A stretch of 64,000 nt of DNA from Ditylenchus dipsaci. Lineage: Eukaryota; Nematoda; Chromadorea; Rhabditida; Anguinidae. The stretch is from NCBI GenBank assembly GCA_004194705.1, contig SADC01000886.1, positions 744,001 to 808,000 of the forward strand, given 5' to 3'. The first letter of the stretch is position 1; every line of letters starts with the position of its first letter. This document shows, piece after piece, positions 11,601 to 21,207 of the stretch. A program made the translations under genes and the position numbers. A model generated the notes under the pieces. The model saw only the letters and a list, made by a program, of their open reading frames with translations. It was not told where the DNA came from and ran no database searches.

Positions 11601-14600
11601 TGAAAACTCTTTCCGTGACAGCGAACATTTAAAAACCTCAATATTTAAAATTCAGCTGTGCATTTTCAGTTTAGAGGGCACTTCTGTAAATTTATCATGC
11701 TGAACGCACATCCGGTGTCGAAATTTTGTTTTGCGTGGCGGAGAAGTCAAAATAATTCACCCGCTGGATTCTCGCCATACCGTTATTCACGGATATACGG
11801 TCTAATTTCCTGATTCACCAATTTTTTGTTTACAGCAATGTTCCAAATGCAAGTTCCACTTCTGCTGGATGTGTTTCCGTGACTGGAAGTCACATGGAAG
11901 TGAATATTACGAGTGCTCTCGCTACAAGGAAAACCCGCCATAGCTCAAGAAGCCAATCATTTAAAAGCCAGAAGAGCTCTGGAGAAATACCTGCACTACT
12001 ACGAACGCTTTGAAAATCACAACAAGTCACTAAAGATGGAGGAGGAGTTAAGGGAAAAGATCAAGACAAAAATCGAGGAAAGGATAACCAGGCATGAAGG
12101 CACTTGGATAGACTGGCAATACCTCCACGCTGCCAGCCATCTGTGTGAGTGATTTTGCGCATACTTTAAAACCACGATAACCTCCCCCAATTACCCGAGG
12201 GCTCCACTGATTCTACTTTGGTGAAGTAACCGAAAATTTCGAGATAGACCTAATATTTTGTACGGTTATAAAATAATTATCTATGAGTAATTAAACTGTG
12301 TTTGCATTTACAGAAGTATTGGGATTATAAAAAGTTATAGCTTTTTAAAATATGGGATATTTCTTGGGATTCCCTGTGCCAGTAATAATAGGTGTTATTT
12401 TAGTGACCAAGTGTAGATATACTCTGCAATACACCTATCCATTTGCCTACTACATGGAATCCTCGGCCAGAAAACAACTGGTAAGTACATCCTTGCAAAT
12501 ACAGTCGACGCTCGATATAACGAACCCTTTTTAAAATCGGTAACCCTGTGATTTTATTAAAGGGAGGGGGAACTGCATATAAGCATCGCATAGGTCACAG
12601 GTTTGCTACCACTGGGTGCACACCTTATTTTTCATTTCTTTTTATTTACAATTTTGGTGTCGAAATGATCCTCACATTGTTGACTATCCAACAAAATTAT
12701 TTACTGGAGCTGATTTAAGGCTAATCCTGATTATCGTATTCTCTACAATATACGCCCCCCCCCCCCTAAATTCAAAATCGTGTTTTTGACCCACTTTCCA
12801 AAAGTGACGCTACTGTCATATACCCCCCCCCCCCAAAAAAAGCTACTGTAATATACCCCCCCCCCCCAAAAAAAGCTACTGTAATATACCCCCCCCCCCA
12901 AAAAAAATCGGACCTACTGTCATATACCCCCCCCAAAACCGACTTTTTTGGGAGTGTCTATAAACCATTTTTATGCAATAATTTTGCCATAAAGGACCAG
13001 AAAAGCAGTTTAAAAGGATTATGGGCTGTATTGGGAGGGAAGGAATAATACAGGGCCACTTTTTTTTAGCTGCTTTACCATGTTTTTCAACTCGGGCCGT
13101 GGCAAAAATAGACTCTATATGCATTTATGTTCAAGTGTACTTCTCGGAATCATGTCTAAGGTAAGTGCGTGCGCGCATCTCTAACCAACCAAGCCCCCTG
13201 CGTTCCCTTCGGGGGCGCAGGGGCGCAGGCGGCTTGGGGGCTTGGAGTTGAGATGCGCACACCCACATACCTTAGACACAAATCACTCGAAAGCGACTCT
13301 GGATGCATGAAAAAACATGCATACCAGAGTTACTTATGCGGTAGGCCCCAGTATTCAAAACTATGTTCAACATCTTTATTTTTTCGCCGAAGAGCATTTC
13401 CCTCGTTCTACAAGACGAGCCAGAGACCTAGAATCCAAAAATTCAGCCTAGCACTCAAAAAGTGCTAGGCCTATGAGTAAACCCGCGAGGTCCACCCCGC
13501 TGATCGGCTTGGTCCATGAAAAGTACTTATACTTATGCCTGCACCACAAGTTCCTGAGTTTGAAAGCACCCTTAGACGCTTAGAGAATTATTACTCTAAG
13601 GATCCCAACCATCTCGAGAAGTGGCCCCTGTATTATTCCCTTCCCTCCCAATACAGCCCGCAATCCCATTTAAATTGCTTTTCTGGTACTTTATGGCGAA
13701 ATTATTGTGTAAAAATGGTTTTGACCATCCCTAAAAAGTCGGTTTTGGGGGGGGGGGGTATATGACAGTAGGTCGATTTGGGGGGGGGGTATATTACAGT
13801 AGCCCTTTTTTTGGGGGGGGGGGGGGGTGGTATATTAACAGTACCGCCCCAAAAGTTTTCTCATGCAAGTTTTCTCTCAATTTGTAGCTCATCTCACTGG
13901 CTACAAATTGAGGTATAACTTGCCTGAGAACAGTTTTCAAAAAGTGGCTCAGAAACGCAATGCCACAAACATGATTTTAATCGCAGGGGGGGCCGTCTAT
14001 TAGAGAGAATACGGTAATTTCGAAAAACGATCGTTTGGGAGTTTTACTTAAACTTCTTTGATTGATATTTTCTGACTTTTCTAAAAGTCACACGTTTCAT
14101 GTACTAAAGGGTATCTAACAATCTAGGCTCTTATTTGAGCTATCAAACAGAGCAAAAAGTAATATTTAGTCAGAGCTAGAATTTAAAAAAACATTCAACG
14201 GTGTTCAATAATATGCCATCCAGCACGGGGCGTCATTTGCATGGAATCCCAAAATTAGGGCATTTGCTGACAGTAAAGCAGTTCTGAAAATGGTTTCAAT
14301 CGATTGCTCGATAGTTTTTGGTCCAAGAAATCAGTGAACTTAATAAAAAAATGAATAAGATATGCACCTAGGGGACTTGAACCTTCGACCCTAGGCGATG
14401 CGTATATGAAGTTCCCCCTCCTTTAACTATATTGGCTAATCGTCTTTCGCAAAACATTTATAAAATTGAGGCAACAAAATTGCCGGACCCTTGGCGGAAA
14501 TGAACTTTTTCTTATATCGAGCGTCGAATTTAGGGTTGTCCGTATTTCGAATTTATTTTTGAATTTGCATGACAATTGTAGACTTAACATCTGTGACCAC

Positions 14601-14801
14601 AATTGGAATTTCGACAATTCACTTAACCTGTCCAGATTAACCAAAACAGTAACAATTTTATTTTTAGTTTGAGTACCAACAAGCCCAGCTAGAAAAAGAG
14701 ATCGAGGAGTGTCTTGGAAGGTGGAAAGGGCTGAGACCACTGATCGAGGCGACCTCGAGAACCAGATGCATAGGGTGGAGCAGCGAAGGAAAACACTTTA
14801 G
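2617..14801 (+). CDS. Ariadne-type RBR E3 ubiquitin-protein ligase (ARIH1-like), 13 exons
   Basis: RBR ligases take ubiquitin from an E2 via RING1, form a thioester on a RING2 cysteine and pass it to substrate. Exons: 2606-2680 (ATG 2617), 2735-2825, 2893-2933, 6819-6944, 7000-7206, 10270-10444, 10489-10579, 10627-10714, 10756-10793, 10849-10891, 11836-12144, 12404-12480, 14668-14801. The N-terminus is acidic. RING1 starts [12 protein letters not shown] and includes [13 protein letters not shown] has WCPGRGCH and CGQNYH. RING2 has the catalytic context GGCNHM, then [13 protein letters not shown]. The ariadne domain follows, with YTYPFAYYM. Four positions (about 10535, the 10579 splice, 11937, 14716) each lack one base; restoring four bases gives exactly 496 codons including the stop, near the usual ariadne length. 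Splice sites and zinc ligands are intact, so I read it as a functional gene with consensus errors. A recent pseudogene is the alternative. Confidence 0.85.
3228..3330. repeat. Palindromic hairpin repeat unit, copy 2 (right half plus hairpin)
   Basis: The GC hairpin at 3237-3267 is followed by the right half of the unit (GGAGTTGAGATACGCGCACA to CCTTAGACATGATTCCGAG). The left half is missing. It lies in RBR intron 3. Confidence 0.7.
3375..3577 (+). repeat. Direct duplication of a unit of about 76 bp
   Basis: The blocks 3375-3450 and 3502-3577 share ATGAAATCGG, GTCGAGAA, CACGAATATGA and an ACTCCCC..GGGGGA palindrome, offset by 127 bp. An inverted fragment lies near 46280-46310, so this is part of a dispersed repeat. 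Confidence 0.6.
3600..5240. other. RBR intron 3, repeat-derived, non-coding
   Basis: Mostly AT-rich. Contains a tRNA-like fragment at 4388-4452, an inverted repeat at 4318-4365 (CCAACTGGCG..CGCCAGTTGG), and at 5161-5245 a palindromic fragment of the family whose ends read CTAATAGAGAATACGG. No exon found. Confidence 0.5.
4388..4452 (+). repeat. tRNA-like (SINE-type) fragment
   Basis: Contains a near-canonical pol III B box (GGTTCGACTAC) after CATCGCCTTAGGTCACA, with a T run downstream. Related copies lie at 12560-12640 (+) and 14345-14425 (-). No complete cloverleaf, so not called as a tRNA gene. Confidence 0.4.
5570..6285. mobile_element. Palindromic foldback element with a 9-bp target duplication (MULE-like)
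   Basis: The 9-bp direct repeat TTAAGAAAA flanks the element (5561-5569, 6286-6294). Both ends begin GGATG, followed by arrays of TTACCGCAAAA words that recur inverted on the right. The inner arms also match, and the centre is CTTAGGCTTAGGCTTAAG near 6030. A 9-bp TSD and long structured TIRs fit Mutator-like foldback MITEs. No transposase is present. Confidence 0.85.
6340..6562. mobile_element. Small MITE with AGGGTGTGTC ends at TA
   Basis: Ends are GAGGGTGTGTCAAAAA and TTTCTGACACACCCTG with TA on both sides. Related ends (CAGGGTGTC) bound the MITE at 15682-15953 and occur singly at 8860-8875. Confidence 0.7.
7300..8451. mobile_element. 8-bp-TSD element with minisatellite-like subterminal arrays
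   Basis: The direct repeat GATTTGGC flanks the element exactly (7292-7299, 8452-8459). The left end starts GGGACACGGACAATTCACCC and carries about nine copies of GCCGATTCACCCCC; the right end carries the inverted array (GGGGGTGAATCGGC). It lies in RBR intron 5. The 8-bp TSD and subterminal repeats suggest a hAT relative. The interior holds gene-like sequence (separate entry). Confidence 0.85.
7640..8202 (+). pseudogene. Gene-like sequence inside the 7300-8451 element, unrecognised
   Basis: After a good acceptor (TTAATCACAG, 7634) comes [21 protein letters not shown] with an acidic run, then segments in shifting frames including [19 protein letters not shown] last segment follows another acceptor near 8043 and ends with a stop at 8200-8202. 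Codon-like composition, acceptor sites and a higher GC content than the flanks suggest a former spliced gene carried by the element. At least two frame changes prevent a single reading frame, one of which is not a simple one-base loss. I recognise no family. Confidence 0.3.
8460..9120. other. RBR intron 5, middle part
   Basis: AT-rich, without exons. The only recognisable item is a right MITE end, CTGGGACACCCTGTA, at 8860-8882, of the CAGGGTGTCCC class; its left partner was not found. Confidence 0.45.
9124..9703. mobile_element. Palindromic MITE with GGCACTTATGCCGTTGGCC ends
   Basis: The left end GGCACTTATGCCGTTGG returns inverted as CCAACGGCATAAGTGCC. The arms (CAGTTTCTAATC.. / ..GATTAGAAACTG) pair through to the centre, which holds GGCCAGCGTATGTTAGGAC and its inverse. 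A CTTTGG match flanks it but is offset by one base, so the TSD is uncertain. It lies in RBR intron 5. Confidence 0.65.
9870..10158. mobile_element. Pogo-type MITE, TIR word CTCGTCTTAACGAAA
   Basis: Ends are CAGTCAAACCTCGTCTTAAC and CGTTAGGACGAGGTTGACTG. An internal hairpin at about 9955-9995 pairs ACACTAAGGAGTCAAGCA with its inverse. TA is not clear at either flank. It lies in RBR intron 5, 111 bp before exon 6. Confidence 0.7.
10892..11835. other. RBR intron 10
   Basis: 944 nt, AT-rich, separating the two halves of RING2. A fragment at about 11430-11455 (CCGGGCTACATGATGGT) matches the TIR of the MITE at 41158-41370. No exon or bounded element. Confidence 0.5.
12560..12640 (+). repeat. tRNA-like fragment
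   Basis: Same family as 4388-4452: GCATCGCATAGGTCACAGGT, then a decayed B box and a T-rich tail. It is paired with an inverted copy at 14345-14425. Confidence 0.35.
12730..14018. mobile_element. Inverted-repeat element with poly-C subterminal arrays
   Basis: Ends are TTATCGTATTCTCTACAATA.. and ..CTATTAGAGAGAATACGGTA, which match as inverted repeats. Inside are C-tract arrays with CTACTGTCATATA on the left and G-tract arrays with TATATGACAGTAG on the right. Then come about 110-bp arms sharing GGGCTGTATTGGGAGGGAAG and its inverse (12970-13070, 13620-13720). The hairpin unit occupies the interior. Fragments of the same end occur at 5161-5245 and 6595-6630. Confidence 0.65.
13153..13275. repeat. 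Palindromic hairpin repeat unit, copy 3
   Basis: Full palindrome from TCTAAGGTAAGTGCGTGCG to CATACCTTAGAC. The hairpin centre at 13195-13223 has two substitutions in its left stem. Flanks match copy 1 on both sides. Confidence 0.7.
14345..14425 (-). repeat. tRNA-like fragment with a canonical B box
   Basis: On the minus strand it reads CATCGCCTAGGGTCGAAGG then GGTTCAAGTCC, a perfect pol III B box, with CTAGG/CCTAG pairing around it. No matching A box or acceptor stem. Confidence 0.4.
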
Positions 14802-15127
14802 CTGACTTCTTTAATTGATCCAAGGCACTAATACTAATGAAATCTTCATTCTACATACAAACATCGCGAATTATGTGTGATATATTACGAATTGCCCATA
14901 AAATTTCTATTTTATCTACCTGCTTCACACATTTTAACAGACAAAAATAATTGGCTGTTTGGATAACTTAAAAAGCAAGTAATGTTGTTGTGCATTATTT
15001 AAGGGCTTAAAGAATTAAAAAGGATAATCACGCTAGTTGTAGGATCGACAAGATTAAATATTTAATTGGACCAAAGTTAACTGAACTACAGGAAAGTGTT
15101 AAAAAATCAGCAGCTATGTTATATAAC
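14802..15127. other. 3' flank of the RBR gene
   Basis: AT-rich. I see no repeat boundary and no clear AATAAA signal near the stop. Confidence 0.4.
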
Positions 15128-15608
15128 CTATGGTAGAAACTGAAAAGTGCTGTCTTTTGACTAAAAAGTGTTGTATTTTAGCTGAAAAGTGTCGTCTTCT
15201 TTACTTTTAGTCAAAGAGGTGAATATATAAACAATTATTTCTAGGGTTGTCCGTATTTTGAATTTTTGGGTGATAACACTGTAAAATCTATTTGCTAACT
15301 GCGTATCATTTGTTACAACATCTTTGCGAAATGTAGCACAAAAAGGTAAAAGTTTGAATCAAATTAGTTTTCCAACTTGCTTCATGCTTCAACGTTTTTG
15401 CGCTAAATTTTGCAAAGATGATGCAACAAATGATACGCCATAGAAACTAGAGTCACAAGACTACCTGATAGTTCTATCACTTTGTAAAAATTGTTTAGAT
15501 ATATGGGACTATTCAACTTTTCTCTCTAAAACTCAAAAAGACGGTATTTAAAAGCTAAAAGACGGCACTTTTCAGTCAAAAGACGGTATTTTTCAGTTTC
15601 GACCATAA
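15128..15608. mobile_element. Element with iterated AAAAGTGCCGTCTTTTGAC-type ends
   Basis: The left end carries repeated GAAACTGAAAAGTGCTGTC words and the right end their inverse (GACGGTATTTTTCAGTTTC). An inner inverted repeat (15301-15440) shares CGTATCATTTGTTACAAC. No ORF; target duplication unclear. Confidence 0.55.
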
Positions 15609-15614
15609 TCTATA

Positions 15615-15680
15615 CAGTCGAAACTCCATACAACGTAACTCTATATAACGTAAAAGTCCCTATAACGTGACCATCTTTAT
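15615..15680 (+). repeat. Left end of a pogo-type element
   Basis: TA then CAGTCGAAACTCCATACAAC followed by two iterations of a TATAACGTAA-like word. No right end is found. A CAGGGTGTC MITE starts immediately after it. Confidence 0.5.
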
Positions 15681-15681
15681 A

Positions 15682-15953
15682 CAGGGTGTCTTAAAAAAAA
15701 CTAAAGCATTTTTTTACCTTTTTCTAATTCCCACCTTCACATTTCCTTTAAAGGTCCAACCATTTTTTGATTCATAAATGGTCAGGTGGAAATATTCTTT
15801 CTGTTTATTCAGTTACTTTTAGCTATTTTTCAGTTATAACTTATTCATTTGTTGGCTGAAACCTCAAATTTAGGGGGGGGGGGTGGTTTCACTGGTCCGA
15901 GGAAGCCCTTTATAAAAAATTCGAAAATTCTTGAGTTTTTTCGGGACACCCTG
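15682..15953. mobile_element. CAGGGTGTC-type MITE at TA
   Basis: 272 bp with ends CAGGGTGTCTTAAAAA and TTTTTTCGGGACACCCTG, flanked by TA on both sides (15680-15681, 15954-15955). Non-coding. Confidence 0.75.
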
Positions 15954-15955
15954 TA

Positions 15956-16811
15956 TAGTATTTGGACTGAGTTAGTAACGCTTTTTTTCTTTTAATTTCC
16001 TTGCGTTAGAGTCGATGTGTCACGCTAATTTATTCTGTAATTAGTAGAGCTGAGTATGTTCTTTCGTTTGTGATATCGTAAAGCATTGCGTCGGTTTTTG
16101 AGCTTTTAGCAAATTAAGCGTTGAGATTGACCAGAGGCGGAACATGGAGTATTATGAATTAAAAGCTTTGTTGTCTAAAGAAGAAGCGAAATTTTTAGTC
16201 AATTTTGTGTTTTGAGAGCTAAACCGAACATACATATGTTGCTAGTATTATCCGCCGAAAAAATTACCTGATTTTGTAAGGAGCTTGGTTGGGCGACCTC
16301 CCAGGAATAAGAAATGAAAAACAAAGTGAAGGATTAATAGACCCGATAGCACCCTCTTCTAGCAAGGGGGTGCACTTCCAGGGGGCGCATTACAGGGGGT
16401 GCACTTCATATGCTGTCCCCGGAATATCCCAAATAACTTTAAAGGCTTTGGTCGTGGGCTTGGTTGCAGACTAGATCAGCTTGGATTAATTTTCAGGTAT
16501 GCCGACAGATCTGAAAAGCATGACTACATAGAATTTATCTCACCGAAAATTCTGCCATTTTCAAAAATTGATCTACAGGGTTGGACAACTAATAAGGAAA
16601 TCGACCATGCTGAACACGAAGTTAGTGTTAGAAAATCAAGGTATTCTTAGTGAAAAAAAGTTTTTTTTATTAATTTTCGATTCCTTTTGCGACAGTCACT
16701 TTACACTCTGAAGACCCTTTATTATTGTTTAATTCAAAACAATTTCTGGAGAAAATTTTCTTGCTCTGTCAAATGGTATATGCCTTAACTTATAAAACGG
16801 CCGTATCACAC
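15956..16811. other. Intergenic
   Basis: Short open stretches only. A G-rich patch at 16365-16425 repeats GGGGGTGCACTTC twice. No gene supported. Confidence 0.4.
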
Positions 16812-16948
16812 TTAAAGGAGCATGCTTTCCTAGTGCAACGGCAATTGTTGATTTTTGAATTCCGGGACATAAAAAAAATAAAAATAATTATGACAAAATT
16901 TGCGCAAAATGTTTTTCAAATGCAAACATTTTTTTCGGCAGTCATTTT

Positions 16949-17790
16949 TAGAGACAGAAAGTGGGGAGCAAGCAAGATTCCAAGACAAGATTTTCAGCTG
17001 AAATTTTGACCAAGACCAAGAGCAAGATTTTTCAGAACGGCCAGTCAAGATATTGGCCAAGATCTTGGCTAAAAACCAAGATTTATACAGGCCTCTCTCG
17101 ATTTAACGAACCCTTGCGGACCGGAAAAAAAATGTTCGTTAAACCAAGAGTTTTGTTATATCAAGAGTAAATTTTAGTCATTTTATTTAATCACTGGCAG
17201 AATAGGCGTTGAAAAACGTTCGATCAATTGAGAGTTTCGCTAAATCGAGGGTTCTTTAAATCGAAAGTTGACTGTTTAGACAATTTTGACAGTTTTAACA
17301 GGTGACCATTTTTATAGCAAAACTTGTGGCTAGTGTTTTATAATTTTTACGCACTATGTTTCCCTGGATTTGATCTTGTGCTTTTTATATTGTTTGACGT
17401 GTGTTTCTTAGAGATGCAAGTTCGACATTTTTGGACGACACGGGACGAAATTTGTATAGTTCTTTTCCAGACGGTACACCGGGACAGGACATTGTTGAGA
17501 AATGTTCAGGCGGGATTTCGGGACGGCGGCGGGACGGAATTGTTCTTTCCCGTCATTTTTTCATCTTGTATGAAGCCCAAAAACAGAATTCAGGTATGCT
17601 ATGGGTCCTGAAAACGATAAAATGGTTGTCGAGTGTTTGTAAAATTTTGCATACAAGATTGACCATAAAACCAAGACCAAGACCAAGATTTCTAGAAATG
17701 ACCAAGCAAATCCCAAGACAAGATTTCAGTCAAAATTGGGGCAAGACAAGACAAAATCTTGGCCAAGATCTTGTCTTGTTTCTTTCTCTA
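16949..17790. mobile_element. hAT-type element inserted in the palindrome's left arm
   Basis: The 8-bp repeat GTCATTTT flanks it (16941-16948, 17791-17798) and the uninterrupted right arm of the host palindrome shows the empty site. Ends are TAGAGACAGAAAG and CTTTCTCTA, like the element at 60120. Subterminal arrays repeat CCAAGACAAGATTTT and its inverse. A pogo-type MITE (17082-17274) is nested within. Confidence 0.85.
17082..17274. mobile_element. Pogo-type MITE, TIR word CTCGATTTAACGAAC
   Basis: The left end is CAGGCCTCTCTCGATTTAAC and the right end AAATCGAAAGTTGACTG. It is nested in the hAT element 16949-17790. Confidence 0.55.
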
Positions 17791-19616
17791 GTCATTTTTG
17801 ACTTCTCAATTGAATTTTCGGTCGGGTCCGCCGACTCGCTGTTACTTTGTGGTCGCCCACTTGGTTTTTGTGTATAGCTAGTTGAATTATAGTGGCTATA
17901 TCTTATTTTTATGTCTTTTTTGCTTCAGATTATTAAAAGAAGAAGCCAAGTTTTTGCCTCGAACCTCATTAGATAAGTTTTATCCATTATTTGCCGTCTT
18001 TTTCTTTTCTTTTTTCTCCTATTCAGGTTGATTGCAAGGGCGCTCAGGCGGATTGTACGAGATCTGATCGGGCTTTCTCTGCGGCGCTACTTTTCTTTCT
18101 TGAGTCGGTCACGGGATTAGGCTTTTCTTTGTAAAAATGTGGTTAGTTTGCCAATTAAAAATTTTTCATAATTGTTTATGCTGGTTTATTATAGAAGGGA
18201 AGCTGCTGCCGAATTTTCGACCTCAATGACATGTGCTTCACAACTTCGTATCAGAGCCAGTGCTAGTTGGAGATTCATATGGTACATTAGGACTGAACAG
18301 TACCTCAAAGGCTAGGAATCAGTTGGACAGGTGCTAGATGGTGGTCTCTAATTTTTTCTCGATTCTCTGTTCAGGTAACCCTTTTTTTAATCTCACTGCG
18401 ACTGCACATGGCCTCACAAAGTAATAAGTGAATGTAGCCTCAAATCCATGAATTAGCCACATACGATTATTTTTGTCTACGTGGAAGCTACAGACTTTGG
18501 CAGTTGTATGTGGTCGTAGTGTTAGGCAAGTGCACGGGCCGGCCCTTCCCGAGCCGTAATTTGCATAATCCATCACGGTTTATGATGAAGACAATTTTTA
18601 CTAGAGCCTGTAAAAGTACTGCCTGTGCACATATTTGCGTAGTGTTATTTCGCGTATTGTATTATCTTTCTATGTGCCTTCGTGCTCCATTTCAAGACAG
18701 TATGGCTAGGCCCTTGTAACATAACTGTCGGAGCACGTCAACTTCATGTAAGAGGCTGCCTAGCGAAAGTGATTATAAGTCACATATTATTACCATAATG
18801 ATCTTTTGGAGTTCATGTTAAATGACCTGCACAAGTGCAAGATAGTCTTATTACTTTGTGAGGCCATGTGCAGTCGCAGTGAGATTAAAAAAAGGGTTAC
18901 CTGAACAGAGAATCGAGAAAAAATTAGAGACCACCATCTAGCACCTGTCCAACTGATTCCTAGCCTTTGAGGTACTGTTCAGTCCTAATGTACCATATGA
19001 ATCCTCCAACTAGCACTGGCTCTGATACGAAGTTGTTGAAGCACATGTCATTGAGGTCGAAAATTCGGCAGCAGCTTCCCTTCTATAATAAACCAGCATA
19101 AACAATTATGAAAAATTTTTTAATTGGCAAAACTAACCACAATTTTACAAAGAAAAGCCTAATCCCGTGACCGACTCAAGAAAGAAAAGTAGCGCCGCAG
19201 AGAAAGCCCGATCAGATCTCGTACAATCCGCCTGAGCGCCTTGCAATCAACCTGAACGGAGGAAAAAAGAAAAGAAAAGACGCAAATAATGGATAAAAAC
19301 TTATCTAATGAGGTTCGAGGCAAAAACTTGGCTTCTTCTTTTAATAATCTGAAGCAAAAAAGACATAAAATAAGATATAGCCACTATAATTCAACTAGCT
19401 ATACACAAAAAACCAAGTGGGCGACCACAAAAGTAACAGCGAGTCGCGACCCGACCGAAAATTCAATTGAGAAGTCAAAAATGACTGCCGAAAAAAAATG
19501 TTTGCATTTGAAAAACATTGTTGCGCAAATTTTGTCATAATTATTTTTATTTTTTTATGTCCCGGGAATTCAAAAATCAACAATTGCCGTTGCACTAGGA
19601 AAGCATGCTCCTTTAA

Positions 19617-20130
19617 TTTGCAAATTCAAGTATTTAGTGCTTTAGTGAAAAATGACATAGTCTTTTCTTTGGACAAACATACTAGTTTTCGTTTATGATA
19701 ACACAAAGATCTTAGACACATTTGAAGAGAAGAGATATAGGCGGTCATTTGACATATAACCATGTGCTTTCAAAACAAGACATTTAGCAATTTGCACGGA
19801 ATTTCGTGTGTAGTGGTAAAGTTGTACGGTATGATTTTATACAGCAAAATAGGCTTTTTCCTTGAGGTCACGTCGTCGACTCTACCCAATGACACTTTCG
19901 ATTTTTCAAACTTTTCGGTTTAATTTTTTATTACTAACTCAGTCGACGTAAAAATCAAAGAGTAGATATACCGTATTTCATCTAATTAGCATACATGTGG
20001 GTTTATTTTCAATTTTCAATATCATTTCTGAGCCCAACTCTATCATAGTTTTATCTTGCTCAGCTGATTTTTGAACGCGTATTTTCAACTTTGAACGAAT
20101 TTTCGGTTAAGTATCAAATAAAACAAAAAA
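19617..20130. other. Intergenic
   Basis: AT-rich, with no bounded feature. A GAGCCCAACTCTA motif at 20031-20043 resembles the hAT right end at 20268-20279 in the same orientation. Confidence 0.35.
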
Positions 20131-20139
20131 TCCACGATT

Positions 20140-20283
20140 TTTTCCGGTATTGGTTTCGGCAAAATAAAATTCCGGTTCCGATTCCGGTTTTTACAAAACT
20201 CAAATTCCGATTCCGGTTCCGGTTTCACAAAACTGAAATTCCGATTCCGGTCCAAATATCGATTCCGAGCCAACTCTAGTGTG
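20140..20283. repeat. hAT-like right end with TTCCGATTCCGG array
   Basis: At least six copies of the ATTCCGATTCCGGTT word lead to GAGCCAACTCTA. The inverse, TAGAGTTGGC, resembles the TAGAGTTGTG end of the autonomous hAT at 33989. No left end or target duplication was found. Confidence 0.45.
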
Positions 20284-20832
20284 GGCTAGTTAGAAGCAAT
20301 ACAATAGGCATACATGGGCGGCCCGAAAAAATCGGCACCGGAAGCATTACCGGGCGCCGGTCTTTTTTAAAAAGCGAAAAATTTAAAACAAACTAAAAAC
20401 TTTAGTTTATGAAACTGCAAAATGCTCTTTTTCCACACGGTATATTGATCCTTCAGAATAACTTTTTTTCGAGAAGAAGTGTGTCTTCCGTCAAATCCGT
20501 GTGCTAAGTGGGAGTCTCTGTTAACTTTTCTTAGCCTCAAATTCGACTTTACTTTATTCTCTGTTTGGTTTATACTCTGTATCTGCCTTGAAGTCCAAAT
20601 CATTGCTGTACAAATTACAGTGTGTAACACAAGAAAAAGTCGTATGTTGGACATTATATTGCAGATGATAAATGAAAATTAAATGCAATTTTTTTTTAAT
20701 TTACGTGAGGAAAAAAGTTATGTCTCCTTGAAATGATTGCAGATAGCCGAAAATTTCTACAAAAAATCTTCTGATACATTTGCCTAACTCACTAAAGATT
20801 TTTTTTTATATTCATCACAGTAACAGAGAGAG
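20284..20832. other. Upstream of the 20833 ORF
   Basis: No bounded repeat. It ends in a pyrimidine-rich tract and CATCACAG (20820), a splice acceptor 12 nt before the ATG at 20833. Confidence 0.35.
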
Positions 20833-21207
20833 ATGACAGTCGCAATCACCTCAACCAGCACCAGTAGAAATCTTCTGAATGCCTCTCAGCCCAGTCCAGA
20901 GGTAATTACAAGGGAGACCCTCCACTTCTACCACTATTCTTTGCTGCTCCTGTTGATCTTCTTGCTCCTGCCCCTAATATTGCTGGCAACTACCACTACT
21001 CTTTTTTATAAAATGATGATGAGAGGAGGTAGTGGTAGAAAAGAGTCTCCCAGCCCACCTCCACCATCACGGATTAATGGGAAAGGCGCCCCCCCCCCCT
21101 GCCTGTCTACACTCGCCCAGCCAGGGTGCGGTATAAAACAGCATTTCGCTATTTCTATTGTACTACTTTGCTGCACCATCACCACAAAACAACCAGCCCT
21201 CTATTGA
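20833..21207 (+). CDS. Possible small single-pass membrane protein, family unknown
   Basis: 124 codons without interruption. A polar, Ser/Thr-rich N-terminus with an NAS glycosylation-type site leads into a strongly hydrophobic segment at about residues 37-60 (LLLLLIFLLLPLILLA). A basic stretch (KMMMRGGSGRK) and a Pro-rich tail (PSPPPPSR) follow, consistent with an inward-facing tail. GC content is higher than the flanks, and a good splice acceptor ends 12 nt before the ATG. I recognise no homologue. CT-rich sequence without repeats continues to about 24000 and could hold more of this transcript. It could also be a chance ORF. Confidence 0.35.
   Translation: MTVAITSTSTSRNLLNASQPSPEVITRETLHFYHYSLLLLLIFLLLPLILLATTTTLFYKMMMRGGSGRKESPSPPPPSRINGKGAPPPCLSTLAQPGCGIKQHFAISIVLLCCTITTKQPALY

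Larger units (their letters stand above)
12502..14525. mobile_element. Pogo-type element filling most of RBR intron 12
   Basis: The left end CAGTCGACGCTCGATATAAC starts 21 nt after the donor of exon 12. A degraded inverse (TATATCGAGCGTCGA) ends near 14525, 140 nt before exon 13. tRNA-like fragments sit inverted inside both ends (12560-12640 and 14345-14425). The poly-C element 12730-14018 is nested within. No transposase sequence. Confidence 0.6.
16816..19612. mobile_element. Large palindromic element at TTAA
   Basis: Ends AGGAGCATGCTTTCC and its inverse are flanked by TTAA (16812-16815, 19613-19616). Left arm 16816-16940 plus 17799-18430 pairs with right arm 18845-19612 with few mismatches; the loop of about 415 nt (18431-18845) is unique here. 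The left arm is split by the hAT element 16949-17790. TTAA targets fit piggyBac or Kolobok types, but no transposase is visible. Confidence 0.8.

Noticed and set aside
2617..14801. RBR locus as a decayed pseudogene
   Set aside because: All splice sites, zinc ligands and the catalytic cysteine context are intact, all breaks are one-base losses, and total length returns to a whole number of codons.
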